From Opitutales bacterium (GTDB taxonomy: Bacteria > Verrucomicrobiota > Verrucomicrobiae > Opitutales > CAG-312): a stretch of DNA of 8,707 bases. Positions 1 to 7,057 of the stretch are shown here, in pieces (position 1 is the stretch's first letter; each line of letters opens with the position of its first letter). The stretch is taken from NCBI GenBank assembly GCA_017623955.1, contig JAGAOA010000194.1, positions 1 through 8,707 of the forward strand, given 5' to 3'. The position numbers were made by a program, and so were the translations under genes. The notes beneath the pieces were generated by a model. That model was not told the origin of the DNA and did not search any database. It was given only the letters and a program-made list of their open reading frames with translations.

Positions 1-17
1 GGATGAATTTTTGCCAT
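1..17 (-). CDS. lpxA: Probable UDP-N-acetylglucosamine acyltransferase LpxA, first codons only
   Basis: Only the first five codons and two bases of the sixth lie in the window. They read Met-Ala-Lys-Ile-His and then CC, which must be Pro. An early Ile-His-Pro is typical of LpxA, the left-handed beta-helix enzyme that acylates UDP-GlcNAc in the first step of lipid A synthesis. The ATG has a good Shine-Dalgarno sequence, AAGGA, five bases upstream, placed just after the TAG stop of lpxC-fabZ. The order lpxC-fabZ then lpxA is well known in Bacteroidota and occurs in the PVC group. The call rests on context and three residues, so it is probable rather than proven. Confidence 0.6.
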
Positions 18-22
18 AAATT

Positions 23-27
23 TCCTT
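23..27 (-). promoter_or_regulatory. Shine-Dalgarno site for the gene running off the left edge
   Basis: AAGGA on the minus strand sits five bases before the ATG at 17-15 and directly after the lpxC-fabZ stop codon (30-28). It sets the start of the partial lpxA and shows that the two genes share one transcript. It is one of only two clear ribosome binding sites I can see in the window. Confidence 0.65.
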
Positions 28-1380
28 CTAGGGAGCTTCGTTTACATCTAAAATAGAGAACATTAATTCTGCTGAACTTACAACGCTATCAGCAACAGAA
101 CATTCAACTTTTGCACAAATTACCTTGTTCCCACGATTTTTAGTAATGACACCATGGATTCTTAACTGATCTCCTGGTTTTACAGCTTTGCGGAACTTAA
201 CTTTATCTGCACTCATAAAAAATGCAAGTTTGTCAGAACCATCTATGCGTTTAAACATCAAAATGCCAGCAGCTTGAGCCATTGCTTCAAGTTGAAGAAC
301 GCCTGGCATTACTGGGTTCCCAGGGAAATGACCTTGAAAGAAAGGTTCGTTAATTGTTACATTTTTTATAGCTATTACTTCTGTATCATCTATAACTTGT
401 TCTATGCGGTCTATTAATACAAATGGATAGCGATGTGTTATTAAATCTAAAATTCTACGCGTATCTAAAGTAGTTTCCGTAGATACAACTACCTGCTCTT
501 TCTTAGCGACTTTCTTCTCTACTTTTTTAGATGTATCGCTCTTATACTTTAACATTTGTTTGTAGATTTCTGCAGTCAATCTAGCATTTAGAGAATGCCC
601 CGTACGAGCTGCTATTATATGAGCTTTAAGTTTAACACCTAAGAGTGCGATATCGCCAATTATATCTAAAATCTTATGACGCACAAACTCATCTTTAAAA
701 CGCAAAGGCTCTTTCGAGAGTATTTTATCGCCTTTTATAACTATTGCAGAATCCAAACTTCCGCCTTGAATTTTCCCAATTTTCAAGAGAGGTTCAATAT
801 CTTCATAAACGGTAAATGTTCTTGCCGAAGAAACTCCATTTTCGAATGAATCAGGATCTATATCAATAGATAAATGTTGTGTATGTGTACCTCTATCATC
901 TGCCGACGTACATGTAATTTTCAATCCTTCAGAATATGGAAGTGCAATTACCGAGCGATTTCCATCGGTTATCGACACAGGTTCTTTAAGTTCAAAAACC
1001 TCGACATCTGCCGATTGCTCAACTACATCAGCTTCTTTTATCATTTTTACAAATGCCTTTGCAGAACCATCCATAATAGGAGGTTCTCCTGCATTCATTT
1101 CAACGATACAATTATCGATGTTCATACCCGACATCGAACTCAAAACGTGTTCAATTGTATGAAGCTTGATATGCCCAGAAGTTACGCCTGTATTGCGAAC
1201 AAGATCAGATGAAATAAGCGAAATATGTGGTTTGATTTCTGGTTTTCCAAACACATCTGTACGCTTGAAGACTATACCAGTGTTTTCAGGAGCAGGCTTT
1301 ATAGTAAGAGACACCTCTGCACCACTATGCAGAGCCTTACCGCTAACAGTTACCTCTTTTGCTATTGTTCTTTGCTTCAT
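28..1380 (-). CDS. lpxC/fabZ: Bifunctional UDP-3-O-acyl-N-acetylglucosamine deacetylase / 3-hydroxyacyl-ACP dehydratase (LpxC-FabZ fusion)
   Basis: The 450-residue protein joins two enzymes that are separate in E. coli. Residues 1 to about 280 are LpxC, the zinc deacetylase of the committed step of lipid A synthesis. The HTIEH motif gives ligand His78 and catalytic Glu77. HKILD gives ligands His235 and Asp239, and His262 sits in the RTGH motif. MDGSA is at 103-107. Residues about 281-300 form a Lys/Glu-rich linker. Residues about 305-450 are FabZ, the hot-dog fold dehydratase of fatty-acid elongation, with HRYPF at 316-320, catalytic His351 in GHFPG and Glu365 in LQLEAMAQ. The His-Glu spacing of 14 matches E. 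coli FabZ. All key residues are present, so both halves should work in the cytoplasm. The gene lies 68 bases after ftsK and is followed at once by the probable lpxA. No strong Shine-Dalgarno sequence precedes the ATG. It ends in TAG. Confidence 0.96.
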   Translation of the reverse strand: MKQRTIAKEVTVSGKALHSGAEVSLTIKPAPENTGIVFKRTDVFGKPEIKPHISLISSDLVRNTGVTSGHIKLHTIEHVLSSMSGMNIDNCIVEMNAGEPPIMDGSAKAFVKMIKEADVVEQSADVEVFELKEPVSITDGNRSVIALPYSEGLKITCTSADDRGTHTQHLSIDIDPDSFENGVSSARTFTVYEDIEPLLKIGKIQGGSLDSAIVIKGDKILSKEPLRFKDEFVRHKILDIIGDIALLGVKLKAHIIAARTGHSLNARLTAEIYKQMLKYKSDTSKKVEKKVAKKEQVVVSTETTLDTRRILDLITHRYPFVLIDRIEQVIDDTEVIAIKNVTINEPFFQGHFPGNPVMPGVLQLEAMAQAAGILMFKRIDGSDKLAFFMSADKVKFRKAVKPGDQLRIHGVITKNRGNKVICAKVECSVADSVVSSAELMFSILDVNEAP

Positions 1381-1448
1381 ATAAAATTATTAAACTACCC
1401 TATTAAAAGGAAAATATCAATTTGGTAAAGTCTTTTTTTGATAAGTTT

Positions 1449-4148
1449 CTAATCTAAAAACAAATCGCGTTTACCAGAGCCATTATCAGGACCTACCAAA
1501 CCATTATCTTCAAGTTCATCCATAATTCTGGCAGCTCTACCATAACCGATACCTAATTTGCGTTGTAATAGAGATGTTGATGCTTTACCAGCAACACGAA
1601 TTACATTTATTGCCTTTACTGTCATGGGATCGTTATATTTACCACCTTCGCCTTCGCCAATTTCATCATCATCTTCATCCGATGCATCGATTTGAGCTTG
1701 AACATCTTCAGCATATTGAGGTTCTCCATTTACTTTTAATGCTTCTACTACGGCTTCAATTTCTTCGTCTGATAAATACGCACCTTGTGCACGAACTACG
1801 TCAGGTGCCCCATTATTTAGGAACAACATATCGCCCCACCCAATTAAACTTTCAGCGCCTTTACTATCTAGAATTGTTCTACTATCTATTTGCGATGTAA
1901 CTTTAAATGCTATTCGCGTTGGAAGATTATTTTTTATCATACCAGTTATAACCTTAACATCAGGACGTTGCGTTGCTATTATCATATGAATTCCTGCTGC
2001 ACGTGCCAACTGAGTTATTCTGGCAATATACTGCTCTACTTCCTTACCAACAACACTCATCAAGTCTGCAAGCTCATCTATAATACAAACTATATACGGC
2101 ATTTTTTCTTTGGGAATATCGACCTTATCGATAGAGTCAATTTCAGAACTTGCTTGAAGTGCAGCCTGACGCTCTTCTGGAGACATTGAAGCAAATTCAG
2201 CATCAGCTTTTGCCATATCCTCCTTATCTTTTAAAATCTTTGCATTAAAACCATCAATATTTCTAACTCCACTTTGCTTGAATATACTATAACGACGCAT
2301 CATTTCCCCTGTTAGCCATTTTAGTGCAGCCGCCGCTTTTTTTACATCACTCACTACGGGAATTAACATATGTGGAACAGTGTTGTAGCCTTGTAATTCA
2401 ACCATTTTAGGGTCTATCATAATCAATCGCAAATCCTCTGGCGACATCTTATATAACATTGAAATAATAATTGTATTTATACAAACACTTTTACCTGAAT
2501 TTGTTGAACCTGCTATCAAAGCATGAGTCATCTTTTTGAGATTCGCTACTATTGGCACACCTGTTGCATCTTTGCCCAAGGCTATTGGTATTTCATAAGA
2601 ATTATTACGCCATTGCTTAGATTCCAATATTTCTCGCATCGATACATTTAAACGATTCTTATTAGGAACTTCTATACCGACAGTTCCTCGACCTGGAACT
2701 GGTGCAATCATACGAACTTTTTCCGCTTTTATTCCAGCGGTAATATCATCTTCTAGATTTGTAATTCTACTTATCTTTACCCCAGGAGCTGGTTGAACTT
2801 CGTAACGAGTAATTACTGGACCTGAAAAAGCTTCTCCTGGTAACACTTTTACTCCAAATTGACCTATGACATTTATGATTTCAGTCATTCGTTCCAAATA
2901 ATTCTCTTTTGTTACGTCATCCTTCTTCTCAGGCATAACTAACAATTTCAACGACGGAAATACGTACTTATTATTCTTACGCTTCCTCTCAGAAGACTTG
3001 TCTATCGATACATCAACTTGCGATAATTTCTCAGACTCTTCTGAAGAAATTACTTTCACTTCTTCTAATATTTCAGGTGAAGTCTCTTGTGAAACTTTAG
3101 ACTCGCTTTGAGAATTATTATTTTGAATTTCTGGAAGTTTTATCTCTATACCTGTGAAGTCTACAACATTTACGTCTGATGTTTCAAAATCATCATCTGT
3201 TTGCAATTCTTCAGCAATATCATTTATTTTAGAGTCTTCTACAACTGCAACTAGCTCTGCTGTATTCTTTTTATCTGTTGGAATTGAATGCCCCATCTCC
3301 TCTGCAAACATTGATAACTCATCTATATCGATATCTGGATTTACATCAGCACTATCTGAACTTGTAACTACTTTTGCTTTTTTAGATTCTTGTTCGTTTA
3401 GATTGATATTATCCACATTGATATCGGATGCATCAAAATCTTCTTTCCGACGCTTGAATAATGACTCTATCAAAATTTTTGGCAACGATAGCACTGTTAT
3501 AAACATTGAAATAATAAATTTCCATATTAACTTAGCCATCCACACTATGCCATTTCCCATTTCGATTACTGCGTCTATTGGACTATCTACAAAAACTACA
3601 AACAATGCAGTCAAATATATTGAACCAAAAACGAGAACATTACCAGTAGTATCTAGTAATACTTTAGTTAATTTTTCGTATATTACATATCCTATTTTTC
3701 CACCCCAACCACAAGGGAAATGGGCATTTTGAATTGGAGCACTAGTACCGAGAAAATCCTGAAAAACGATAGATAAAACCGCCAATGAAACAATACCTAT
3801 AACAACGCAAACAGACTCCCACTTCGTTATAATTACAGCTCTTCTACTCAAACATCTAATACCAAACCACAAAACATATAGAGGCAACATATACGATGCA
3901 GCTCCCAATATTAGCATGGACAGAAGAGCCAATGTAGCACCCAACTTACCACAAATATGATTTCCTCCACTCTCTGTAGAAGATAAAAATGGTTCAAAAT
4001 AATGTTTAAACAACACTTCTTGACCTGCGCCATAACCCAGTATTGAAACGAGCATAATTATGCCCAACAATAACAATGTGCCCCCTAAAAAAGGATGACT
4101 TTTTCCTATTACTTCGCCTAACTTTTCAACTTGTTTTTTCTTCGCCAT
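1449..4148 (-). CDS. ftsK: DNA translocase FtsK/SpoIIIE family
   Basis: This 899-residue protein is a septum-anchored, ATP-driven DNA pump that clears and sorts chromosome termini at division. Residues about 20-230 contain four or five hydrophobic membrane segments (near 20-42, 70-97, 110-130, 168-188 and 205-225). Residues about 235-395 are an acidic, Ser-rich, low-complexity linker. The motor follows. GRGTVGIE begins near 487, Walker A AGSTNSGKS is at 546-554, Walker B ends at Asp691-Glu692 in CIIDELADLM, and IATQRP is near 724-729. The last about 60 residues form the gamma winged helix that reads polar DNA signals, with KASTSLLQRKLGIGY and RAARIMDELE. Domain order and length are normal for a full-length FtsK. 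A charged stretch of about 35 residues lies between GFNAKI and Walker B. The gene starts 21 bases after recN in the same frame, with no Shine-Dalgarno sequence, and ends in TAG. Confidence 0.96.
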   Translation of the reverse strand: MAKKKQVEKLGEVIGKSHPFLGGTLLLLGIIMLVSILGYGAGQEVLFKHYFEPFLSSTESGGNHICGKLGATLALLSMLILGAASYMLPLYVLWFGIRCLSRRAVIITKWESVCVVIGIVSLAVLSIVFQDFLGTSAPIQNAHFPCGWGGKIGYVIYEKLTKVLLDTTGNVLVFGSIYLTALFVVFVDSPIDAVIEMGNGIVWMAKLIWKFIISMFITVLSLPKILIESLFKRRKEDFDASDINVDNINLNEQESKKAKVVTSSDSADVNPDIDIDELSMFAEEMGHSIPTDKKNTAELVAVVEDSKINDIAEELQTDDDFETSDVNVVDFTGIEIKLPEIQNNNSQSESKVSQETSPEILEEVKVISSEESEKLSQVDVSIDKSSERKRKNNKYVFPSLKLLVMPEKKDDVTKENYLERMTEIINVIGQFGVKVLPGEAFSGPVITRYEVQPAPGVKISRITNLEDDITAGIKAEKVRMIAPVPGRGTVGIEVPNKNRLNVSMREILESKQWRNNSYEIPIALGKDATGVPIVANLKKMTHALIAGSTNSGKSVCINTIIISMLYKMSPEDLRLIMIDPKMVELQGYNTVPHMLIPVVSDVKKAAAALKWLTGEMMRRYSIFKQSGVRNIDGFNAKILKDKEDMAKADAEFASMSPEERQAALQASSEIDSIDKVDIPKEKMPYIVCIIDELADLMSVVGKEVEQYIARITQLARAAGIHMIIATQRPDVKVITGMIKNNLPTRIAFKVTSQIDSRTILDSKGAESLIGWGDMLFLNNGAPDVVRAQGAYLSDEEIEAVVEALKVNGEPQYAEDVQAQIDASDEDDDEIGEGEGGKYNDPMTVKAINVIRVAGKASTSLLQRKLGIGYGRAARIMDELEDNGLVGPDNGSGKRDLFLD

Positions 4149-4169
4149 TAAAAAAATTTTTTATGTATG

Positions 4170-5837
4170 TTATATATGTTTTTGTAAAAGTTTTTTTGCC
4201 ATTTCTATGGCAGTATCGCCATTTCTATCGCCAAGCATTCTTGCAATTTCAGAAATGCGTTCGTTCTGATTTTCTGTCAATGATTTTATAGATACCGATG
4301 TAGATGTATCGGTCTGAGTCTTTATCACAACCAAATGATTATCTCCCTGTGATGCAACTTGAGGCAAATGAGTAACACAAAAAACTTGATGTTTCTTTGC
4401 AAGCTTTGCCAACTGAGCACCAACTTCACTACCAATTTCGCCGCCTACATTAGAATCGACTTCATCAAAGACAAGCACCGGAGTTGAATCTTGTTCTGCC
4501 AAAACAGTCTTTATTGAAAGCATTACGCGTGCCAACTCGCCACTTGAAGCAATTTTCGCTAGCTCCAAAGGCTCATGCCCTACATTTGCAGAAAACCTAA
4601 AAGAACACGAACTTTGACATTCAGAAGATGGTACTTGCGACTTCTGCAATTCTACTTCAAAACGCGGACGTTTAAAGCCCAACCTTTCTAACAATACACA
4701 CACGTTTTTAGACAATTTATCGGCTGCCATTTTACGCGTTTTATAGACTTTTTCTGCTAGAGGTTGCAAGGTTTTCAGAAGCTTATCAGACTCAAACGCT
4801 AATTTATCTAACGATGCTTTTATATCTGACTGCATTTCTATGCGATGTTTCATTTCATCTTTTGCCGATAAAACATCTTCAACGCTTGCACCATATTTGC
4901 GTCCCAAAGAAATCCACACCGACATTTGTTGGCGGATTTGTTCTATTTGTCCTGCCGACATATTACAACTGCGAGCCATACTTTCGTATTCTTGAGCAAT
5001 ATCGACTATCTCGATTGAAGCACTTGACACACGTTCATATAAACTCCTTGCATTGTCTGAGACATTAACCAAACTAGATGCCAATCTATTTGCAGATGCC
5101 AACATACTAGATGCCCCATTTTCAGACAACAACATCGATGAAATTTCAGAAGCTTTCTCGACAATCTCACTCGACATCTCAGCAAGCTTAGATTGTTCTT
5201 CAAGCTCGGCAATAGACTCTTTCGATGGATTTAAATTTTCAATTTCTGCGATGCGTTTACGCAAAAATTCTATTTCATCGGGGGATAGTTTTTTTGAGTT
5301 CTTAACAGAATCTATTTCTCTAAGCATTCTTGCATACTCACTGTATGTTTGTAAATAAGCATCACGCTCTGCTTGATTATGTGCAAATGCATCTAACATA
5401 TGCAACTGATTTTTTTCTGAGAAAAGTTTTTGTGGTTCATTCGCACCATGAAAATCTATCCATAACTGACCAAGCTTTGAAAGAACAGCAAGCGTTGTAA
5501 TAGCCCCATTTATAGTAACTCGTGCTGATTTTGTTTTAGAAATTGTTCTAGATAAAACCAATGCATTTTCTTCACAAAGAGGTAGAGCATTTTCTTCTAA
5601 AAAAGAATTTATATTTTGGCAATCATCAAACAGCAACTGAGCCTGCACTACACAGTGATCGCCATAATTACCAACAACCTCTTTACCGACTCTATTACCT
5701 GCCAATATTGCAAGTGCGCCAAGCAATACACTCTTACCTGCTCCAGTCTCACCAGTAACAACTGTAAAGCCTTTCGAAAACTCAACAGTTTCGTTATTCA
5801 TCAAAGCCAAATTGCTTATTTTTACAAACTCCAGCAT
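4170..5837 (-). CDS. recN: DNA repair protein RecN
   Basis: RecN is an SMC-like ATPase that acts early in recombinational repair of double-strand breaks. The 555-residue protein starts with the family N-terminus and Walker A GETGAGKS at 29-36. A central region of about residues 150-380, rich in Glu, Lys, Ser and Leu, should form the coiled-coil arms. The C-terminal ATPase half carries the ABC signature SSGELARVML at 431-440, Walker B PVLVFDEVD at 453-461, and the VTHLPQVAS switch region near 488-496. DFHGANEPQ at 128-136 matches the DxHGxxExQ box seen in RecN proteins. It is the first gene of the run recN-ftsK-lpxC/fabZ. The ATG overlaps the stop of a 38-codon open frame upstream (TAATG), but only a weak ribosome binding site is visible. 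It ends in TAA at the usual family position. Confidence 0.96.
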   Translation of the reverse strand: MLEFVKISNLALMNNETVEFSKGFTVVTGETGAGKSVLLGALAILAGNRVGKEVVGNYGDHCVVQAQLLFDDCQNINSFLEENALPLCEENALVLSRTISKTKSARVTINGAITTLAVLSKLGQLWIDFHGANEPQKLFSEKNQLHMLDAFAHNQAERDAYLQTYSEYARMLREIDSVKNSKKLSPDEIEFLRKRIAEIENLNPSKESIAELEEQSKLAEMSSEIVEKASEISSMLLSENGASSMLASANRLASSLVNVSDNARSLYERVSSASIEIVDIAQEYESMARSCNMSAGQIEQIRQQMSVWISLGRKYGASVEDVLSAKDEMKHRIEMQSDIKASLDKLAFESDKLLKTLQPLAEKVYKTRKMAADKLSKNVCVLLERLGFKRPRFEVELQKSQVPSSECQSSCSFRFSANVGHEPLELAKIASSGELARVMLSIKTVLAEQDSTPVLVFDEVDSNVGGEIGSEVGAQLAKLAKKHQVFCVTHLPQVASQGDNHLVVIKTQTDTSTSVSIKSLTENQNERISEIARMLGDRNGDTAIEMAKKLLQKHI

Positions 5838-5897
5838 TATTCTAATCCAATCTCACTTATTACAACAGCTACATTCAAAACTTGCAAGACCTTTTCA

Positions 5898-5921
5898 CAA
5901 AAAAACGTGAGCGTTTTTTGT
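5898..5921. terminator. Weak A/T-flanked hairpin, possible terminator in the recN leader
   Basis: AAAAAACG (5900-5907) pairs with CGTTTTTT (5912-5919) around the loop TGAG, with a further short pairing outside a one-base bulge. On either strand the stem ends in a T run, as in an intrinsic terminator. Only two G-C pairs hold it, so it would be weak. It lies 61 bases upstream of the recN ATG. Confidence 0.3.
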
Positions 5922-5964
5922 AATATGAGTGCCGACGAAGATAGCTTACGCAATTTTCATTTAG

Positions 5965-6003
5965 AACAAAAACGGAGAGCAAAAACGAATTAAATGCTCT
6001 CCG
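5965..6003 (-). terminator. Intrinsic terminator (minus strand) ahead of recN
   Basis: On the minus strand CGGAGAGCA (6003-5995) pairs perfectly with TGCTCTCCG (5981-5973), making a 9-bp stem with a 13-base loop. TTTTTGTT follows directly (5972-5965). This is a normal intrinsic terminator for leftward transcription. No gene ending here is visible on the minus strand, because the nearest feature to the right, ybaK/ebsC, reads the other way. It may end a small RNA or act as an attenuator in the recN leader. Confidence 0.6.
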
Positions 6004-6065
6004 CGCTAACCCTATGACATCTCAAATATAGATTTTATGAACGTATTTTCTGTAAAAAAAAGGAA

Positions 6066-6073
6066 ATGTCAAG
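6066..6073 (-). promoter_or_regulatory. Candidate -35 element for the recN-side transcript
   Basis: CTTGACAT on the minus strand contains the sigma70 consensus -35 hexamer TTGACA. It is correctly oriented to drive leftward transcription toward the terminator at 5965-6003 and recN. At the normal 17-18 base spacing the -10 position reads AAAATA or AAATAC, which is poor, so promoter activity is only suggested. Two further copies of the same octamer lie at 6116-6123 and 6870-6877. Confidence 0.35.
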
Positions 6074-6078
6074 CAAAA

Positions 6079-6098
6079 AAGTTAGACATATCTAACTT
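6079..6098. promoter_or_regulatory. Interrupted palindrome, possible operator between divergent promoters
   Basis: AAGTTAGA (6079-6086) and TCTAACTT (6091-6098) are perfect 8-bp inverted arms around the spacer CATA. The element lies midway between two inverted CTTGACA motifs (minus strand 6073-6067, plus strand 6116-6122). That is where a dimeric repressor could control both recN and ybaK/ebsC. recN is often SOS-regulated, but this site does not match a LexA box that I know. It has no T run and no adjoining transcription unit, so I do not read it as a terminator. Confidence 0.4.
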
Positions 6099-6115
6099 AC
6101 ATCTTTCTTATTCTA

Positions 6116-6123
6116 CTTGACAT
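6116..6123 (+). promoter_or_regulatory. Candidate -35 element for ybaK/ebsC
   Basis: CTTGACAT on the plus strand holds the consensus TTGACA hexamer 29 bases before the ATG at 6152. No good -10 hexamer lies at 16-18 bases. The best A/T match, TACTAT at 6146-6151, is 23 bases away and touches the start codon. It would give an almost leaderless message only if a long spacer is tolerated. The assignment is tentative. Confidence 0.3.
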
Positions 6124-6151
6124 AAATTTTACTTTGCCTCAAAACTACTAT

Positions 6152-6625
6152 ATGCAAGAAAAAACAAATGCCTTACGCATTATTGAGCGTATAAAAATTC
6201 CGTATAAAACTCATACATACGATAGCTCTCAAGCTATATCAGGGGTAGAAGTTGCCCAACAACTTGAGCAAAATCCTGACAAAGTATTCAAAACCCTTGT
6301 TACAACAGGGAAAACAGGTAAACACTATGTATTTGTAATTCCGGTAGCAAAGGGCTTAGATTTAAAAAAAGCCGCAAAAGTAGTATCTGAAAAATCGATT
6401 GAAATGTTAAAACAAAAAGATTTGTTAAGCTTAACTGGCTATGTACACGGCGGATGTTCTCCAATAGGTATGAAAAAATTTTTTACCACAATAATAGACG
6501 AAACAGCAACCAACTGCGATACTATAATTTTTAGTGGCGGACGTATAGGACTTCAACTAGAAATGACTTTTGAAAGTTTACAAAAAGCTATCCGCCTACA
6601 AACAGCACAAATAACATCAGAGTAA
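6152..6625 (+). CDS. ybaK: Cys-tRNA(Pro)/aminoacyl-tRNA deacylase, YbaK/EbsC family
   Basis: YbaK/EbsC proteins are cytoplasmic single-domain editing enzymes. They hydrolyse Cys wrongly attached to tRNA(Pro), acting in trans with prolyl-tRNA synthetase. The 157-residue protein has the family's normal length (E. coli YbaK has 159). It starts with the typical KTNALRI segment. DKVFKTLV near residues 43-50 carries the conserved lysine (Lys47) expected in the active site, and GYVHGGCSPIGMKK (about 97-110) is the signature GGxSPxG loop. FSGGRIGLQLEM near the C-terminus is also typical. I chose the ATG at 6152. An in-frame TTG at 6134 would add six residues that do not fit the family N-terminus. No Shine-Dalgarno sequence is visible before either. 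The gene stands alone, ends in TAA, and is closed by the terminator at 6712-6742. Confidence 0.93.
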   Translation: MQEKTNALRIIERIKIPYKTHTYDSSQAISGVEVAQQLEQNPDKVFKTLVTTGKTGKHYVFVIPVAKGLDLKKAAKVVSEKSIEMLKQKDLLSLTGYVHGGCSPIGMKKFFTTIIDETATNCDTIIFSGGRIGLQLEMTFESLQKAIRLQTAQITSE

Positions 6626-6711
6626 AATCAATATCCTCGAAAATCATTTGTAAATACTATTGCACATCAACAATGTGATAAGTTTTGCTGTTTTATGTAA
6701 TGAATAAACAC

Positions 6712-6742
6712 AAAAAAGGGAAGCTATCAGCTTCCCTTTTTT
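6712..6742. terminator. Bidirectional intrinsic terminator between ybaK/ebsC and tRNA-Gly
   Basis: AAAAAAGGGAAGC (6712-6724) and GCTTCCCTTTTTT (6730-6742) form a perfect 13-bp stem with loop TATCA. The T run on each strand follows the GC-rich core, so it can stop both the plus-strand ybaK/ebsC message and the minus-strand tRNA transcript. The tRNA's encoded CCA ends only three bases away. Confidence 0.92.
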
Positions 6743-6745
6743 ATC

Positions 6746-6821
6746 TGGAGCGGGCGAACGGGTTCGAACCGTCAACCTCAACCTTGGCAAGGTCGCGCTC
6801 TGCCAATTGAGCTACGCCCGC
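6746..6821 (-). tRNA. tRNA-Gly (anticodon GCC)
   Basis: A complete 76-base tRNA on the minus strand. The acceptor stem is GCGGGCG with CGCCCGC and U73, and the CCA end is encoded (6748-6746). The D arm is GCTC and GAGC with loop AATTGGCA. The anticodon stem CGACC and GGTTG encloses loop TTGCCAA, which gives anticodon GCC at 6788-6786. The T arm GACGG and CCGTT encloses TTCGAAC. It reads GGC and GGU glycine codons. U73 is normal for bacterial tRNA-Gly. It is followed three bases later by the bidirectional terminator, so it appears to be a single-tRNA unit, perhaps driven by the CTTGACAT motif at 6870-6877. Confidence 0.97.
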
Positions 6822-6859
6822 GTCAGATTTAAATTATTATGGAGACACATACTGCCGAT

Positions 6860-7057
6860 TTATTTGATAATGTCAAGCTCAAAAATTGATTTTTTTCTAG
6901 AATTTTTTGGAGCCGAATAGAAATCGCTATTATCCAGCAACGTAGCAATCTTATCATCTAATAAAATTTTTAATAAAGGCTTTATTTTTACAATATTTTC
7001 CTTTTTAAAGACTATTTAAAAAGGCAAAGTAAGTGGATAATCTCCATTAAATATACT
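6860..7057 (-). pseudogene. In-frame C-terminal remnant of the PstS-like binding protein, cut off by two TAA codons
   Basis: Directly after the TAA at 7060-7058 the same frame continues for 13 codons, Ser-Ile-Phe-Asn then GDYPLTLPF. It meets a second TAA at 7018-7016, then runs 51 more codons to a final TAA at 6862-6860. The second part begins IVFKKEN and continues with KIKPLLKILLDDKIATLL, then DFYSAP. In PstS-like proteins the C-terminus has a YPL-type motif followed by Tyr and a lysine-rich strand, then a helix such as VKxFLxFLL. The match in order and spacing is good. The second TAA sits where Tyr is expected (LPF-stop-IVFKK). No frameshift is needed. Restored, the protein would be 289 residues, the usual family size. 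I read this as a recently inactivated 3' end. Error or readthrough remain possible. Confidence 0.7.
6870..6877 (-). promoter_or_regulatory. Candidate -35 element for tRNA-Gly
   Basis: CTTGACAT on the minus strand lies about 50 bases upstream of the tRNA 5' end. TATGTG begins 19 bases after the TTGACA hexamer and is a fair but long-spaced -10. The motif overlaps the last codons of the in-frame remnant of the binding-protein gene, so a tRNA promoter may sit at that gene's old 3' end. Confidence 0.35.

Larger units (their letters stand above)
5838..6151. other. Divergent non-coding region between recN and ybaK/ebsC
   Basis: These 314 bases separate two divergently read genes and contain no convincing protein gene. 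From left to right they hold an A/T-flanked hairpin (5898-5921) and a minus-strand intrinsic-terminator-like hairpin (5965-6003). These are followed by a run of A/T tracts and then a palindrome (6079-6098) framed by inverted CTTGACAT motifs (6066-6073 and 6116-6123). A 22-codon plus-strand frame (5925-5993) and a 38-codon minus-strand frame (5837-5953, TTG start) are open, but I do not recognise either. The layout suggests promoters for both genes plus a leader or small RNA on the recN side. Confidence 0.7.

Noticed and set aside
1381..1448. A private promoter for lpxC-fabZ (TTGATA and TAGTTT on the minus strand, 17 bases apart)
   Set aside because: The -10 is weak, it would leave only 11 bases before the ATG, and the DNA is A/T-rich enough for such matches by chance. 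Co-transcription from recN-ftsK explains the layout as well.
3154..3732. Long plus-strand open frame of 192 codons inside ftsK
   Set aside because: It lies antisense to the Ser/Asp-rich linker and membrane segments of ftsK. Its Ser/Thr/Ile-rich translation is what antisense of that sequence would give, and it has no recognisable domain or ribosome binding site.
5616..5993. Plus-strand open frame of 125 codons at the recN start, with a 22-codon tail in the intergenic region
   Set aside because: Most of it is antisense to recN. The tail (5925-5993) has no ribosome binding site and runs into the stem-loop at 5973-6003. I recognise no family.
6134..6151. TTG at 6134 as the start of ybaK/ebsC
   Set aside because: The extra residues do not resemble the family N-terminus, whereas the ATG at 6152 gives the usual start and length.
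6655..6690. Small inverted repeat CACAT-CAACA-ATGTG after ybaK/ebsC
   Set aside because: Only five paired bases and no T run. The strong terminator at 6712-6742 already accounts for termination.
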